This document shows, one piece after another, positions 63,066 to 64,000 of a stretch of DNA of 64,000 nucleotides. The first letter of the stretch is position 1. Each line of letters opens with the position of its first letter. The DNA comes from Iningainema tapete BLCC-T55. GTDB taxonomy: Bacteria; Cyanobacteriota; Cyanobacteriia; Cyanobacteriales; Nostocaceae. The notes beneath the pieces were generated by a model. That model saw nothing but the letters and a program-made list of their open reading frames with translations, was not told the origin of the DNA and made no database searches. Both the position numbers and the translations under genes were made by a program. The stretch lies in contig NZ_JACXAE010000064.1 of NCBI RefSeq assembly GCF_014698965.1, forward strand, positions 54,759-118,758. The letters run 5' to 3'.

Positions 63066-63284
63066 TTATTTATCTCCCTTTAAGAGCTGCTGGAGAGTTT
63101 GAGGTAAATTGTTGATTTCTTGTACAAGGTCTTGGGGTTGGAAGCCAAAAAACATTAAGATAACAACGATAACAGCAATAGCTACTGCTGTACTAATAGC
63201 AGTTTTTAACAGACTGAGCAAAGCCCTGAATATTATCCAAGCGACAATCAATGCAGCAATGAGAAGAATAAGATTAGTTGGCAT
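63066..63284 (-). CDS. Small two-helix membrane protein, 72 aa
   Basis: Helices LILLIAALIVAWIIFRALL and ISTAVAIAVIVVILMFFGF, then QDLVQEINNLPQTLQQLLKG. Typical small cyanobacterial membrane protein without known function. Confidence 0.65.
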   Translation of the reverse strand: MPTNLILLIAALIVAWIIFRALLSLLKTAISTAVAIAVIVVILMFFGFQPQDLVQEINNLPQTLQQLLKGDK

Positions 63285-63374
63285 ATTAAGAAAAACTACT
63301 TAACAGTTGTACAATTGAAAGCTTGGGGGTTAGAGAGTGCCTCACTAGTATTAGCTAATAGCACCATACGTCCA

Positions 63375-63773
63375 TTAGAAGTGAAAAGCAACTGTTTCGC
63401 CTCCAAGATGGGATGGACAACGCTCGTACTGACTTACTACAATTCGATAGTCACCTATGGAGTCAAATCCCTTCATTGCCATTGGTTCATCGCGTCGAAG
63501 CAAGTCTATTTCTACTAAATGAGACATACTCCCTAAAATCTGCTGACGTTTCTCTTCATAAGATAAGCGCCCCTTCCCTTTCCGTTTATTCTTAGGAGAT
63601 AAAACCTCAATCACTGTAATCACAGCATCTGTTCCGGCTTCTCTCACGGACATGTATCGCTCTGTTACTTCCACTGGCATTGGCAAAGTGATTTGCTGAG
63701 GGCGAGATTGGATTGTAACAACAGTTAGTTTTGGGTTAATTTTGTCAGAAGATTGCCTATTTGTATAATCTAG
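63375..63773 (-). pseudogene. DUF4058-family gene fragment
   Basis: PMPVEVTERYMSVREAGTDA, VITVIEVLSPKNKRKGKGRLSYEEK and LVEIDLLRRDEPM are DUF4058 core. The frame is open upstream from 63686 to 63773 (LDYTNRQSSDKIN...) without a start, and the C-terminus diverges after DYRIVVSQ. Both ends are missing, so it is a remnant. Confidence 0.7.
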
Positions 63774-63793
63774 TTACCTCTATTTAACAAACT

Positions 63794-63920
63794 ATGCAAC
63801 TGCAAGAGTATTTTGATTTCCTTGCTCAATCACTATATTCGTCTTAAAGATACTAGGGTAGACATTGAAACCATCCTATATGATTTCATTTGACATGCTC
63901 CTGATGATATACTCTCCTAA
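63794..63920 (+). pseudogene. Decayed DUF433-family antitoxin-like gene
   Basis: ATG 63794 gives MQLQEYFDFLAQ, then after a frameshift near 63825 the sequence reads YIRLKDTRVDIETILYDFI, the DUF433 N-terminal pattern, followed by TGA and then HAPDDI. At least one frameshift and one nonsense mutation. Confidence 0.6.
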
Positions 63921-64000
63921 CAACAATACCTTCGCCAAAAAAAGAGTATGAAGAGAGAGGGCGCTTTGTAGTATAGTTGTTATCTTCCCAAACAACAACT

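Overview
The window is from a cyanobacterium, most likely a filamentous member of the Nostocales. The evidence is frequent HIP1 octamers (GCGATCGC), many dispersed palindromes and heptamer repeats typical of that group, moderate GC, and a cyanobacterial gene set (aconitase B, plastid-type pyruvate dehydrogenase E2, Slr1609-type acyl-ACP/CoA synthetase, YlqD). All calls rest on reading the sequence and on remembered family features; no database search was run.

Layout. 1-2.7 kb: acnB, cut by the left edge. 2.8-6.9 kb: a gene graveyard holding a ParA remnant, a second gene stopped by an in-frame TAA, hicA/hicB scraps, one apparently intact RelE/ParE-type toxin-antitoxin pair, an esterase that has lost its catalytic middle and a short SDR remnant. 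6.96-7.03 kb: two CIRCE-like operators in tandem, with no heat-shock gene nearby. 7.1-12.9 kb: housekeeping and hypothetical genes. 12.9-19.6 kb: a block with a CHAT protease, a truncated LamG protein, a frameshifted insertion sequence and a pentapeptide membrane protein, bounded by a direct repeat made from the 5' end of the neighbouring methyltransferase gene. 19.9-28.2 kb: two RtcB RNA ligases of different clades, one in an rtcB-GTPase-archease operon, and between them an XRE/Clp_N/Uma2 fusion behind a palindromic operator.

28.6-39.9 kb is one minus-strand operon that closely matches the Wsp chemosensory system: CheW, CheR-TPR, 4HB receptor, Cys-bearing CheW, CheA-REC and CheB. The usual REC-GGDEF output (WspR) is replaced by REC-class III nucleotide cyclase-PilZ-like, and a MscS channel with a cyclic-nucleotide-binding domain sits between cheA and cheB. 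This is the strongest candidate for an undescribed system: a surface/chemosensory array whose output would be cAMP or cGMP acting on a membrane channel.

41.0-57.5 kb is a ribosomal-peptide (NHLP/Nif11-leader) gene cluster. Two precursors share a leader but have unrelated cores, both ending in Trp. Around them are a flavin-dependent tryptophan halogenase, an FAD-linked oxidase, an Asp/Asn hydroxylase-like protein, accessory genes and the three-part NHLP exporter split between the two ends of the cluster.

57.6-64 kb: pyruvate dehydrogenase E2, YlqD, acyl-ACP/CoA synthetase, small membrane proteins, and two decayed genes (DUF4058, DUF433) at the right edge. No tRNA, rRNA or CRISPR array was seen.
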